The position numbers and the translations under genes are program-made. Below are positions 27,656 through 35,597 of a stretch of DNA of 64,000 nucleotides, in pieces; the stretch's first letter is position 1; the number at the start of each line of letters is the position of its first letter. The stretch is from JABMQB01 sp963666575 (lineage in GTDB: Bacteria; Bacteroidota; Bacteroidia; Bacteroidales; Prolixibacteraceae), in the NCBI GenBank assembly GCA_963666575.2, contig CAXXYG010000022.1, forward strand, positions 55,998 through 119,997, in the 5' to 3' direction. A model generated the notes under the pieces. It saw only the letters and a list, made by a program, of their open reading frames with translations, was not told where the DNA came from and made no database searches.

Positions 27656-30139
27656 TTATTGTTTTAAGTATTTTTTAAAATTCATTGTCGCTTTCTGGTC
27701 GCATAAACGAAGTATCCGAACAAGGAAAAGATATATCACCCATTCCTCTTTGTTCACTGGTAGATAATCGGTCAATCTTCCTCCACGAGCTTTTCTGTTT
27801 AGATTTGCTTTGATACCAATATCTTGCAGAAGACATTTAATCTGTTTATAATTTTCTTCGGTAATATCAAAATCAGAATAAGATTCAGTTTCAACTCCAT
27901 GATGTTTTAGTATTGCTGTCGAAACAGAATTGGTAAGTTCTTCATAATCTGTTGACTTGATAATATCTTCTGCACTTGCAACAAAAGCATATGCCCCTGC
28001 CCCGGCATGTGGCGGTTTGTTTTTCGCCCCGCTCTGTTTTTCAATTTCTTTGTCAGTGAGTTCATTAAAATCACTGTGGGCTAAAACTTCTTCGGGATTG
28101 TAATTTCCATTTGCTTTCAGTTCCTGTAAACGCTTCATTTTCTTTTGCCATTCTGTGTTTAGCTTTCCATAATCGTGCAGGCAAATCATGGCTTTAATCA
28201 ATTTATCCCAATCGATGGTTTCGCCCCAATATTCGTTTAGTTGATGAAAAGTAAATTGAAGTTTGGGTCTAAATCGTTGTTCGTAGCAGCCAATAATTGC
28301 TTTGTTGTGTTGCCAGAAAGTATCCTTTTTGTATTCAATAATTTCTTTTTCTTTTTTATTGTAAGGTTTCAGCGGAGCACAGGTTGTTCCTATGCCCATT
28401 TCAAGTCCGGCTCCAGATGTGTATTTGAATATGGATTTATCGACAAAAATGATGTCGTAGCAATTTTTAAGTGGCTCTATACTATGGACAGGTTTTAGTG
28501 AATATCCATCGACATCATTCGCGTCGAAATCAATAATTGTAGTATCGGAGTTCTTTTCTGCGATAAAGATTATATCCTCTTCCTGATCAAAATCTTTTTC
28601 GGCTAAAATTTCTTTAGCCCATTTAATGAATGACCATTTATAAAGTCCGATAGTCTGGTATTTATACGGTGTAAATGTTTTTCCTTTTTCCTGTTCGTAG
28701 TCAATAATGGTTATTACAATACTTTGAATATCCCGGATGGTTTGGGCATACATATTTTTTTCGCAAGTTTCCCACGATTGCTGAATTTTTGAGCGGTTAA
28801 AGTCATCTTGGACAATTAGCGAATAGCCTTTTAATTCTTGTTCGGTGAGAATATCATCAACCAATTGCTGGGAAATGTCTTTATTGATGAAAGATATACC
28901 TCTCAATCGAGCTAATGTTGTTTCACAAAGTGGCTTGTCGTAGGGTAAATACTTGTTATTGATCGCTCGTATCTGAGCAAGTTCTTCTTTGCTGGTTGTT
29001 TCAATTTCTAATTTTTCTCGTTCTTCCAGTTCCAGAATATCATACACATGGATTTCTCCAAATTGTTTTTCCCAACGGGCACAGCGCCCTACACGTTGCA
29101 GAAATGAATTGACTGGAGAAATTTCAACGTGCATGGTATCGCATGAAATGTCCATCCCTGCTTCAATAACTTGGGTAGAAATCAGAATGGCACTTTGATT
29201 ATTCTTATTCCCAAATATTCTTTTTAAATCTTCTTCCTTCTTTTTTCTGTCTTCATCGTAAAAACGGGAGTGGAGGCATATAATATTCGATTTTTCGAGA
29301 CCTGACAGGTTTTCAAAACCTGTCAGGTCTGCAGCTACTAATTTATTATAAATTTGTTGCGCCTTTTCAACGCGGTTGCAAATAATAATCGTTTTCTTCC
29401 GATGTAGTTTTAATATCGTTTGGGCGTTAATTGTTCCGTCTTTTACAGTTACAGTTTTCTTCGCTTCGAGGCCTTCAGGCACTTTCAATGAATTTATTTT
29501 TGCGGCATCTTCAGGAAAATCGTTGATGGAAATAACTTCAGCATTAACGGCAGTTTTTAATTCATTTATGTATTCCTCGCTCAATGTTGCAGTCATAATA
29601 CAGAATCGGCATAAATTACGAAGTGTTCTTAATGTTCCCAAAGCCGTTGCCATCGATAATTTAGGATCGAGCAAATGGAATTCGTCAAAAACCAAATAGC
29701 TCCCGACTAATGCCCCTGCATTGATATTCGCTTGTCGTTTTGAAAGAGAAAGTGGGAAACATAAAAAACTACTTAGTGTTTGGTCGATAGTTGAAAATAT
29801 AATATCGCTTTCCAAATGTTCATCGTTTTTGTATTCACCTGTATGGATAGAAGTCAAATTTTCAAATTCCGTTTTCTTTTGAAGAACTTCTGTAACATCG
29901 GAATAAATGGAGTTAGCGAGTGTGCGAAGAGGTAAGCTGTAAATCATCTTTTGTGGGAAACTCACGTCTTCATTTTGCTTTGCATATAAAAATGGCATTA
30001 TCGAAGCCCATGTTTTTCCTGCACCTGTTGGCATTACAAGAATTATATTGTTTCCGTTCAACAAAAGTTCGGCAACCTTCGATTGATATTGGTAGGGTGC
30101 AAAATCGATAAATGATTTATAAAACTTGTCGATATTCAT
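27656..30139 (-). CDS. cas3: CRISPR-associated helicase-nuclease Cas3 with C-terminal HD domain
   Basis: 827 aa. The SF2 helicase comes first: Walker A MPTGAGKT at 36-43, DEFH box at 152-155, TAT at 183-185, motif IV IIICNRVEKAQQ near 251-262 and motif VI QRVGRCAR at 349-356. The HD nuclease is C-terminal: HD at 655-656 (LHDYGK), PPHAG near 708, HH at 746-747 (ILKHHG), and a late Asp in LRLCDQ. Canonical Cas3 has the HD domain first, so this order is unusual. Residues 270-281 (ADLTGFENLSGL) are encoded by a perfect 33-bp REP palindrome lying in the loop between a helix and the ICLHSRF strand. Cas3 nicks and degrades target DNA after Cascade binding. Confidence 0.95.
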   Translation of the reverse strand: MNIDKFYKSFIDFAPYQYQSKVAELLLNGNNIILVMPTGAGKTWASIMPFLYAKQNEDVSFPQKMIYSLPLRTLANSIYSDVTEVLQKKTEFENLTSIHTGEYKNDEHLESDIIFSTIDQTLSSFLCFPLSLSKRQANINAGALVGSYLVFDEFHLLDPKLSMATALGTLRTLRNLCRFCIMTATLSEEYINELKTAVNAEVISINDFPEDAAKINSLKVPEGLEAKKTVTVKDGTINAQTILKLHRKKTIIICNRVEKAQQIYNKLVAADLTGFENLSGLEKSNIICLHSRFYDEDRKKKEEDLKRIFGNKNNQSAILISTQVIEAGMDISCDTMHVEISPVNSFLQRVGRCARWEKQFGEIHVYDILELEEREKLEIETTSKEELAQIRAINNKYLPYDKPLCETTLARLRGISFINKDISQQLVDDILTEQELKGYSLIVQDDFNRSKIQQSWETCEKNMYAQTIRDIQSIVITIIDYEQEKGKTFTPYKYQTIGLYKWSFIKWAKEILAEKDFDQEEDIIFIAEKNSDTTIIDFDANDVDGYSLKPVHSIEPLKNCYDIIFVDKSIFKYTSGAGLEMGIGTTCAPLKPYNKKEKEIIEYKKDTFWQHNKAIIGCYEQRFRPKLQFTFHQLNEYWGETIDWDKLIKAMICLHDYGKLNTEWQKKMKRLQELKANGNYNPEEVLAHSDFNELTDKEIEKQSGAKNKPPHAGAGAYAFVASAEDIIKSTDYEELTNSVSTAILKHHGVETESYSDFDITEENYKQIKCLLQDIGIKANLNRKARGGRLTDYLPVNKEEWVIYLFLVRILRLCDQKATMNFKKYLKQ
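29298..29330. repeat. Perfect REP palindrome inside the cas3 coding region
   Basis: AGACCTGACAGGTTTT pairs perfectly with AAAACCTGTCAGGTCT around a single C; 33 bp, a multiple of three, so the cas3 frame is kept. It shares its core with the other palindromes of this locus. Confidence 0.92.
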
Positions 30140-30280
30140 ATTTTATTGTAGTTTTTTTCTTTTGGGTGGTTTTTTAGTTCCACATTAATACTTGTTAGTA
30201 TAAAAGTTTCCTAAAATTTAACGCCAATCGCTTTTCAATCCGATGTGCATTTCTTTTATCATTATTCTTCCTTTTTTTTC

Positions 30281-30315
30281 TACCCCTAACAAAGTTTCAA
30301 ACTCTGTCAGGGGTA
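30281..30315. repeat. Imperfect REP-like palindrome upstream of cas3
   Basis: TACCCCT pairs with AGGGGTA at the ends, with CTGTCAGGGG in the right arm; the inner stem is imperfect. It lies between the unknown gene at 30335 and cas3. Confidence 0.55.
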
Positions 30316-30334
30316 AGATGGGTAATAATACATC

Positions 30335-30982
30335 CTAATAATCTACAACCATTCTGGCTTTCAGGTAGCCGCTGTAAAAGTTGGGGTCGCGGCGTTTAAA
30401 CACTTTCATTAGTTTGTCGAGTTGGTTGGTGAGCAGGTTTTTTGCTTCGGCAAAAAGTTCCCCGAGGTTTTTGGTGGCCATCCCCGATTGAATTTGGTAT
30501 TCGCGGGGTTGCCCGTTTAGTTCGAGGAAACGGTCGTAATCGGCTTGCAGGCCGGCAATTTGTTCGGCGTTAAGCCCATACTCGGCTGTTAATACCTCCT
30601 GGTGCTCAACAGCTTTTTCAATAATGAGTTTTACCCGGCGCAACAGGGCGTCGTTTTTCATTTTAAACAAGTCGCTGGCACTACCGGCCATTTGAGCGGC
30701 CAGTGTTTCGTTTCCGTTCATCAAGGCAAAAACCTCAACTACATCGTTAAGAATATCGGCCTTACGACTGATGGTGTGTTTTAGCGTCAGCTTAATTTTT
30801 CCGATAGCGACCTGCGAGTTATCCTGTAACACGGCAGCATTGTCGATAGCCAGGCTAATGGTTTCAAGTTTATTTTTTACTTCTCCAATTTTGGCAATAC
30901 TTTGCCATAGGGCAGAGTTTTGGTCGAGGAATGTCAGCGTAGCATCCATCATATGCTTACTGTTCATTTGTCGTTGTTTCAT
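30335..30982 (-). CDS. Unknown helical protein between RAYT and cas3
   Basis: 215 aa, predicted almost wholly helical (SLAIDNAAVLQDNSQVAIGKIKLTLKH, AEYGLNAEQIAGLQADYDRFLEL) and ending RRDPNFYSGYLKARMVVDY. No signal peptide, membrane segment or enzyme motif is visible. I do not recognise it as a Cas protein; it resembles lineage-specific Bacteroidota hypothetical proteins. Codon use is more GC-rich than the cas genes on either side, which suggests a separate origin. It is followed after 195 bp by cas3, with a palindrome between. Confidence 0.75.
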   Translation of the reverse strand: MKQRQMNSKHMMDATLTFLDQNSALWQSIAKIGEVKNKLETISLAIDNAAVLQDNSQVAIGKIKLTLKHTISRKADILNDVVEVFALMNGNETLAAQMAGSASDLFKMKNDALLRRVKLIIEKAVEHQEVLTAEYGLNAEQIAGLQADYDRFLELNGQPREYQIQSGMATKNLGELFAEAKNLLTNQLDKLMKVFKRRDPNFYSGYLKARMVVDY

Positions 30983-31435
30983 ATTATTGAAGTTTTAGTT
31001 AAATAAATCCTCGTGGCGTACCACGGAGTTTCTGTATTCTCTCTTGCCCCAAATAGCTGCCTGGGGAAGGGGAGTTGCCAGCCCATGGCTGGCAGAGAGG
31101 AACAATTCCATTTAACCGGGAGTTATTCCTTTGGTGTAAATATTCATTTTTTTATTGTTAGCGGTATATTCGTTATTGTTAGCACTTTATTCTTTTATGT
31201 CAGTAGTTTATTCTTTCATGCAAGTGGTTAATTCTTTTGTGTTCGTACTTATTTCTTTCATGTAAATGGTTAATTCTTTAGTGTCAGCAGTTTATTCCTT
31301 ACTACCAGCGTTTAATGTTCTGCCGGCAGCTATTAATACTTGTGCGTTTGCCGGATTTTGCCCCTGTTTTTTTACAACCTTTATTATTTTGTGTACCATG
31401 TTTATTTATTTTATTATCGGAAAACGTATTAACTT
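30983..31435. other. Intergenic region with hairpin and degenerate 21-bp repeats
   Basis: About 450 bp without a convincing gene. It contains a GCCAGCC-CAT-GGCTGGC hairpin (31078-31094) and a run of diverged 21-bp units (separate entry). Plus-strand ORFs here are built from those repeats and look spurious. Confidence 0.6.
31150..31330. repeat. Diverged 21-bp tandem repeats
   Basis: At least five successive units of the form TTTATTCTTTCATGCAAGTGG, TTAATTCTTTTGTGTTCGTAC, TTATTTCTTTCATGTAAATGG and TTAATTCTTTAGTGTCAGCAG, each 21 bp, decaying at both sides. The conserved part is TTWATTCTTT. Confidence 0.75.
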
Positions 31436-32146
31436 TTATTTTTCACCACTGACTGGATTCGAAATCCTGTCAATGGTACCAAACCCCAACCATTCCTCCA
31501 GCTCTCCAAAATTCATTTTTTTACCGTGTTTTGTTTTAAAGTCCGCCTCCCCGTCGAACCAGCCAATTACTTCACCGCGTTGTAGTTTTGTTGGTTTTAT
31601 TGAAATACAACTGAGGTAACTTGTCCAGGGGTATTCGAGGGGGTGCTCACAAAATCCGTGGTGGATTGGGTTGTTGTGGATGTAAAGAACCAGTTTTTTC
31701 AGGTAATGGATATTATCAATTTGTTTGCGGTTAAACGGGCGCTGGAACATAGTCCCCCTGCTGCCATATTTTGTATTGTAATATTTAGCGTAAGCGTTAA
31801 AAAGGTGTGAGAAATGTTTAGCGGGTTTGGGGATTTTAACGCTGTCAGGTGCTTCGCACGCTGACAGGTTAAAGGTTTGCCACTTTATTTTGTTAAACCT
31901 GGCGGCGTCGAATGACCCGTCAGCGTTTGAATATTTGTAGCCAATATTTTCCTTTATTTTCACCAGCACATGAAAATGGTTTGGCATCAACACCCAGGCA
32001 AAAGTATTGGCAACAGGCTCAATGTATTTATCATACAAATGCAAAAAATAGTCGTAATTCTCTGGTTCCCGAAATAAATCGCGGTTACCCACGCCATGCG
32101 AATAAATGTGGTAAAATTTGCCGTATTGTAATGGTTCCTGATTCAT
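31436..32146 (-). CDS. REP-associated tyrosine transposase (RAYT, Y1/HUH family)
   Basis: 236 aa. The HUH motif is visible in VLMPNHFHVLVKI near residues 53-65 and the Y1 helix in LVLYIHNNPIHHGF near 153-166; YHIYSHGVGNRDLF near the start is typical of RAYTs. These single-copy transposases mobilise REP palindromes. Palindromes with the same core lie around it (31446, 32163), within it (31841-31866, CTGTCAG...CTGACAG) and across the cas locus, so it is a strong candidate for their mobiliser. It starts 23 bp after the cas6 stop and divides cas6 from the other cas genes. Confidence 0.92.
   Translation of the reverse strand: MNQEPLQYGKFYHIYSHGVGNRDLFREPENYDYFLHLYDKYIEPVANTFAWVLMPNHFHVLVKIKENIGYKYSNADGSFDAARFNKIKWQTFNLSACEAPDSVKIPKPAKHFSHLFNAYAKYYNTKYGSRGTMFQRPFNRKQIDNIHYLKKLVLYIHNNPIHHGFCEHPLEYPWTSYLSCISIKPTKLQRGEVIGWFDGEADFKTKHGKKMNFGELEEWLGFGTIDRISNPVSGEK
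31446..31476. repeat. Imperfect REP-like palindrome at the RAYT 3' end
   Basis: CCACTGACTGGATT ... AATCCTGTCAATGG around CGA, with a few mismatches. It overlaps the last codons of the transposase and forms the downstream member of the pair that brackets the gene. Confidence 0.5.
31841..31866. repeat. REP-like hairpin inside the RAYT coding region
   Basis: CTGTCAGGTGC pairs with GCAC-G-CTGACAG with one bulged base around a TTC loop. It is in frame and encodes part of NLSACEAPDS. Confidence 0.6.
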
Positions 32147-32162
32147 TTTATTTTGTTTTTTT

Positions 32163-32196
32163 AATCCTGTCAGGTTTTGAAAAACCTGACAGGATT
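32163..32196. repeat. REP palindrome containing the cas6 stop codon
   Basis: AATCCTGTCAGGTTT pairs perfectly with AAACCTGACAGGATT around a 4-nt loop. The cas6 stop (32170-32172) lies within the left arm, so the last Cas6 residues (PVRFFKT) are encoded by the palindrome. Confidence 0.9.
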
Positions 32197-32973
32197 TGTA
32201 TTAATAACCCACCCAAAACCACTACTACTTTTTTCGCTTATACCGGCATTCCAAATCATTTTGTGGACCTCAACCGGTGCTTTCAATTTTAGTTCGAATA
32301 AATTACCAACCACCCGCGATTGTTGTGGTGTACCCGGTTTTATCACAAAACCTGCACGTTTAAAATCGCTTTGCCTTTTAAAACTTATTTGTTCTGGTGT
32401 AATTGATTTTGGGTGTCGGGTGTTGTTGTATTTCTCAATCAAGTGTTTTATAGCTAACGATTTGAATAATTTATGGTCGGGAGTAAGGTATTGTGGGTAT
32501 TTATCGTTTTCGGTTTTAAAGCTAACAACCCAAGGAGTTTGTAGTTGGTAGTGCATGGTTTCTGAAAAAGCGGTTTCGGGAAGGGCTTCCACTTTTGTCA
32601 CCTTAAAATCGATGCCATTAAATTTGTTGCCCAGGTAAAATTCCTGCGACATAAACAAACCTGTAATAAAGTTGGTGGCAGCCTGGTTTACATCAAATGC
32701 TATTTGTAGTTTTATTTCGTGTGCCGAAATCTCAAAAAGATTTTTTTCTTTCCAGAGTTTTGGATGGCCAAAGTTTAACCTCGAAAAACAAAAGAGTTTG
32801 TAGCGTTTAGTGTCGTTTTTGTCTTTCGCAAAGCCTCTGTTATGCAGAAATTCGGCAAATTCCTGATCAGCTTGTTTTAATACTTTGTAAACCCATGCAC
32901 AAATATAGTGCTGGTAATCCATTGGCAGCATACGCTGTTTTGTGGTGCGGTTAAATGTTAATTCAAATCTCAT
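32170..32973 (-). CDS. cas6: CRISPR RNA endoribonuclease Cas6
   Basis: 267 aa RAMP protein that cuts the pre-crRNA within each repeat, leaving the AUUGAAAC handle. It begins MRFELTFNRT; H22 (YQHYICAWVY) is a candidate catalytic base. The glycine-rich loop GISEKSSSGFGWV lies near the C-terminus, a hallmark of Cas6. The last residues, NTNPVRFFKT, come from a REP palindrome that overlaps the stop, so the original tail has been replaced or extended. It is the first gene of the cas locus and is cut off from the rest by the RAYT gene. Confidence 0.93.
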   Translation of the reverse strand: MRFELTFNRTTKQRMLPMDYQHYICAWVYKVLKQADQEFAEFLHNRGFAKDKNDTKRYKLFCFSRLNFGHPKLWKEKNLFEISAHEIKLQIAFDVNQAATNFITGLFMSQEFYLGNKFNGIDFKVTKVEALPETAFSETMHYQLQTPWVVSFKTENDKYPQYLTPDHKLFKSLAIKHLIEKYNNTRHPKSITPEQISFKRQSDFKRAGFVIKPGTPQQSRVVGNLFELKLKAPVEVHKMIWNAGISEKSSSGFGWVINTNPVRFFKT

Positions 32974-33564
32974 GAGATATTTGTTTATTCAGTTTTTAAA
33001 TGTCATTAGGGACTTAGTATGGCGGCATATATATTTTAAGAGTGTAGTATACCACCGTGAAATTTTGGTGTTGAAGAGTTTTGTCCTGCCCTGTAAAAAG
33101 GATAGAATATCAAATATTCGGGTTAAATCATACTTGCCATTCATGTTCGCGAAGGTTGAAGTTGAAGTATAGTAGCTTGTTTGTTAGGCTAGTATAAATT
33201 ACGAATAATAATATTAAAATAAAAGTATATCTATAATAATTTACATATGTTATTTTAAATGTGCTGTGTTTTTATGGTTATTGAATGCTTATTTTATAAT
33301 TCGAAGATTCGGTACTTGCGATTATTTTTGTTTTATGCTTATTATTAATACGAATTAGGTTTGAAATAATTTGTTTTAAACATAAGCCTTGTTTTATTCC
33401 ATACATTGGGTTTTATGCAAATCCGTAAATCGTGTATTAATCTTATTTTTTTTATAAAAAACTTTCCTGTTATATATCATACCTCTCCCAACTGATTTTA
33501 TTCTTAAATTTGCCTCCCGAAAACAAGTGTGGTAATACATTGTTTCTTTTAAAAAAAGCTGATT
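32974..33564. promoter_or_regulatory. Divergent region between cas6 and the permease gene
   Basis: About 590 bp, AT-rich, with no convincing gene. It must hold the promoter for the minus-strand cas genes and that of the plus-strand permease. TAAATTTG at 33505-33512 matches the -7 box for the permease, about 50 bp before its start. I found no clear box for cas6. Confidence 0.5.
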
Positions 33565-34878
33565 ATGTTATTTTATATAGAGAGATATTTCAATGAATTA
33601 TGGTCGTTAACCACCGAAATGGCTCCATGGTTGTTACTTGGCCTGATTTTCGCCGGACTGTTAAAAGTATATTTCCCACAGAAACACATTGATAAATATT
33701 TGGGGAAATCTAATTTTAAATCGGCACTAAATGCATCCTTATTAGGAATCCCTATGCCATTGTGTTCGTGCGGAGTTATTCCAACTGGTATTTCGTTTTA
33801 TAAAAACGGGGCTTCAAAAGGTGCTTCAAACTCTTTTTTGATTTCAACGCCTCAAACCGGTGTTGATTCCATATTTGCTACCTATTCGATGTTGGGCTGG
33901 CCATTTGCTGTTTTGCGGCCGGTTGTAGCTTTTGTAACCGGTGTTGTAGGTGGTGTATTAACTAATTGGCTAATAAAAGAAAAACCGGCAATCCCTAAAG
34001 CTGCATCCCCATTTTTGGATTTTAAACTTGATACCGGAAGTAAAGTTGAACCAACCTGTGATGATGAATCGTGTGGTTGTGAAACTCCTGAAATCGACAA
34101 CAGGCATTCGATTGTCAGGGCGGCTAATTATGCTTTTATTGAATTGCTACAAGATATTGCAAAATGGCTGACAATGGGTTTTTTATTGGCAGCACTTATT
34201 GCAGTAGTTCTACCCAACGATTTTTTTAGCATGTTTAAAGGGTATGGTGCTATTGAAATTTTGGTTGTACTGGCTGCATCTATTCCAATTTATATTTGTG
34301 CTACTGGCTCCATTCCAATTGCAGCTGTATTATTGATAAAGGGTGTTTCACCCGGTGCTGCACTGGTATTTTTAATGGCCGGCCCAGCTACAAATCTTGC
34401 AACAATGACTGTTCTGGGCAAAACAATGGGGCGGAAATCATTAACAATTTATTTAGGGACAATTATTGGTGGAGCTGTGATTTTTGGTTTATTAACGAAC
34501 TGGCTGATTCCAACCGATTGGATTTTAAGTAAAGTAATGCACATTCATGGCGATGGTGAAGGGCATAAAATGTTGCCATTATGGTTGGAATTAGTATCAG
34601 CGTTTATTTTAATAACCTCAATCCCGGCCGGGTATATTATTCAGAAATATCAAAAATCGAAAAAAATGAAAGTGAATTTAGCTCAAACCTATACCGTTGA
34701 AGGTATGACTTGTTCGCATTGTGAGGCAAGTGTCAGGAACAACCTTTTAAAACTAAAAGGGATCACTAATGTTGTTGCTGATAATAAATCAAATTCGGTG
34801 GTAGTTTCAGGTAATAAAGTAGATTCAGAGCAAATAAAAAAAGTAGTTAATGGGCTGGGGTACCGGTTTGTTGGCTAA
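33565..34878 (+). CDS. SO_0444-type Cu/Zn efflux permease with C-terminal heavy-metal domain
   Basis: 437 aa. Eight or more membrane segments belong to the ArsP/DUF318 permease group, with the conserved PMPLCSCGVIPTGISFYKNGAS motif near residues 58-79 and a second half repeat around ATGSIPIAAVLLIKG. A cysteine-rich linker (CDDESCGCETPE) near 163 may bind metal. The last 65 residues form an HMA domain with the metal site MTCSHC near 382-387. It probably exports Cu, Zn or a similar ion; an organoarsenic substrate is possible for relatives. The metal-binding tail argues for a soft metal. Confidence 0.88.
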   Translation: MLFYIERYFNELWSLTTEMAPWLLLGLIFAGLLKVYFPQKHIDKYLGKSNFKSALNASLLGIPMPLCSCGVIPTGISFYKNGASKGASNSFLISTPQTGVDSIFATYSMLGWPFAVLRPVVAFVTGVVGGVLTNWLIKEKPAIPKAASPFLDFKLDTGSKVEPTCDDESCGCETPEIDNRHSIVRAANYAFIELLQDIAKWLTMGFLLAALIAVVLPNDFFSMFKGYGAIEILVVLAASIPIYICATGSIPIAAVLLIKGVSPGAALVFLMAGPATNLATMTVLGKTMGRKSLTIYLGTIIGGAVIFGLLTNWLIPTDWILSKVMHIHGDGEGHKMLPLWLELVSAFILITSIPAGYIIQKYQKSKKMKVNLAQTYTVEGMTCSHCEASVRNNLLKLKGITNVVADNKSNSVVVSGNKVDSEQIKKVVNGLGYRFVG

Positions 34879-34991
34879 CTATTTTTTTGATGTAAATTCA
34901 TTTCAACGATTATTTTATTCATCACAACGAAAAAAGTAGTGGGCTTTAAATTTCAGGTGTACCTTTAAACTGAAATTTAAAAGTAAATGCT

Positions 34992-35597
34992 ATGAAGTTG
35001 CGAAATTTATTATTCTTATTAGTACTATCCCTGGCTGTCTCTGGCTGTTTTGTATTTTCTTTTTATCCTCTTTATACTGAAAAAGACCTGTTCCCTAATG
35101 ATTTGTTACTTGGCCAATGGGTGGATTCTGATTCTGCCTATTGGCATTTTGAGCACATGCCCTTGTCCGACAAAAAAAATAAGGGTAAAGTTGATAGTAC
35201 CGGTTATTTGCTTACAATAAAGGACAAGGAGATGCCTGAGCCTTTTAATGCCTCGTTTCAGGTTAAAATAATTCAATTAAAAGGACACTATTTTCTTGAT
35301 TTTTATCTGGAGGAATATAAATACGATGATCCTGATATTTTTGATTTACATATGTTGCCCGTACATACTTTTGCTAAAGTAATAATTGAAGATAATAAGT
35401 TGTCGATAAGCTGGTTCGACCAGGAATGGTTGAGTGATTTGATTAAAGACAATAAAATTCGGATTCACCACGAAGACAATGGTGAAAATATTTTATTGAC
35501 GGCAAAACCTCGTGAGTTGCAAAAATTTGTTATAAAATATGTAAATTCGGAGGACGCATTTGAAGATGGCGTAGATGAATTATTAGTACGACGGTAG
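34992..35597 (+). CDS. Lipoprotein of unknown function
   Basis: 201 aa. A lipoprotein signal peptide ends in the lipobox LAVSGC (Cys near residue 19). The mature part begins FVFSFYPLYTEKDLFPNDLLLGQWVDSDSAYW, a small beta-rich domain with no family that I can name. Its stop touches the GTG start of the sensor kinase gene, so the two genes and the regulator after them are probably one operon. It may feed a cell-envelope signal into that pair; this is inference from context only. Confidence 0.8.
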   Translation: MKLRNLLFLLVLSLAVSGCFVFSFYPLYTEKDLFPNDLLLGQWVDSDSAYWHFEHMPLSDKKNKGKVDSTGYLLTIKDKEMPEPFNASFQVKIIQLKGHYFLDFYLEEYKYDDPDIFDLHMLPVHTFAKVIIEDNKLSISWFDQEWLSDLIKDNKIRIHHEDNGENILLTAKPRELQKFVIKYVNSEDAFEDGVDELLVRR

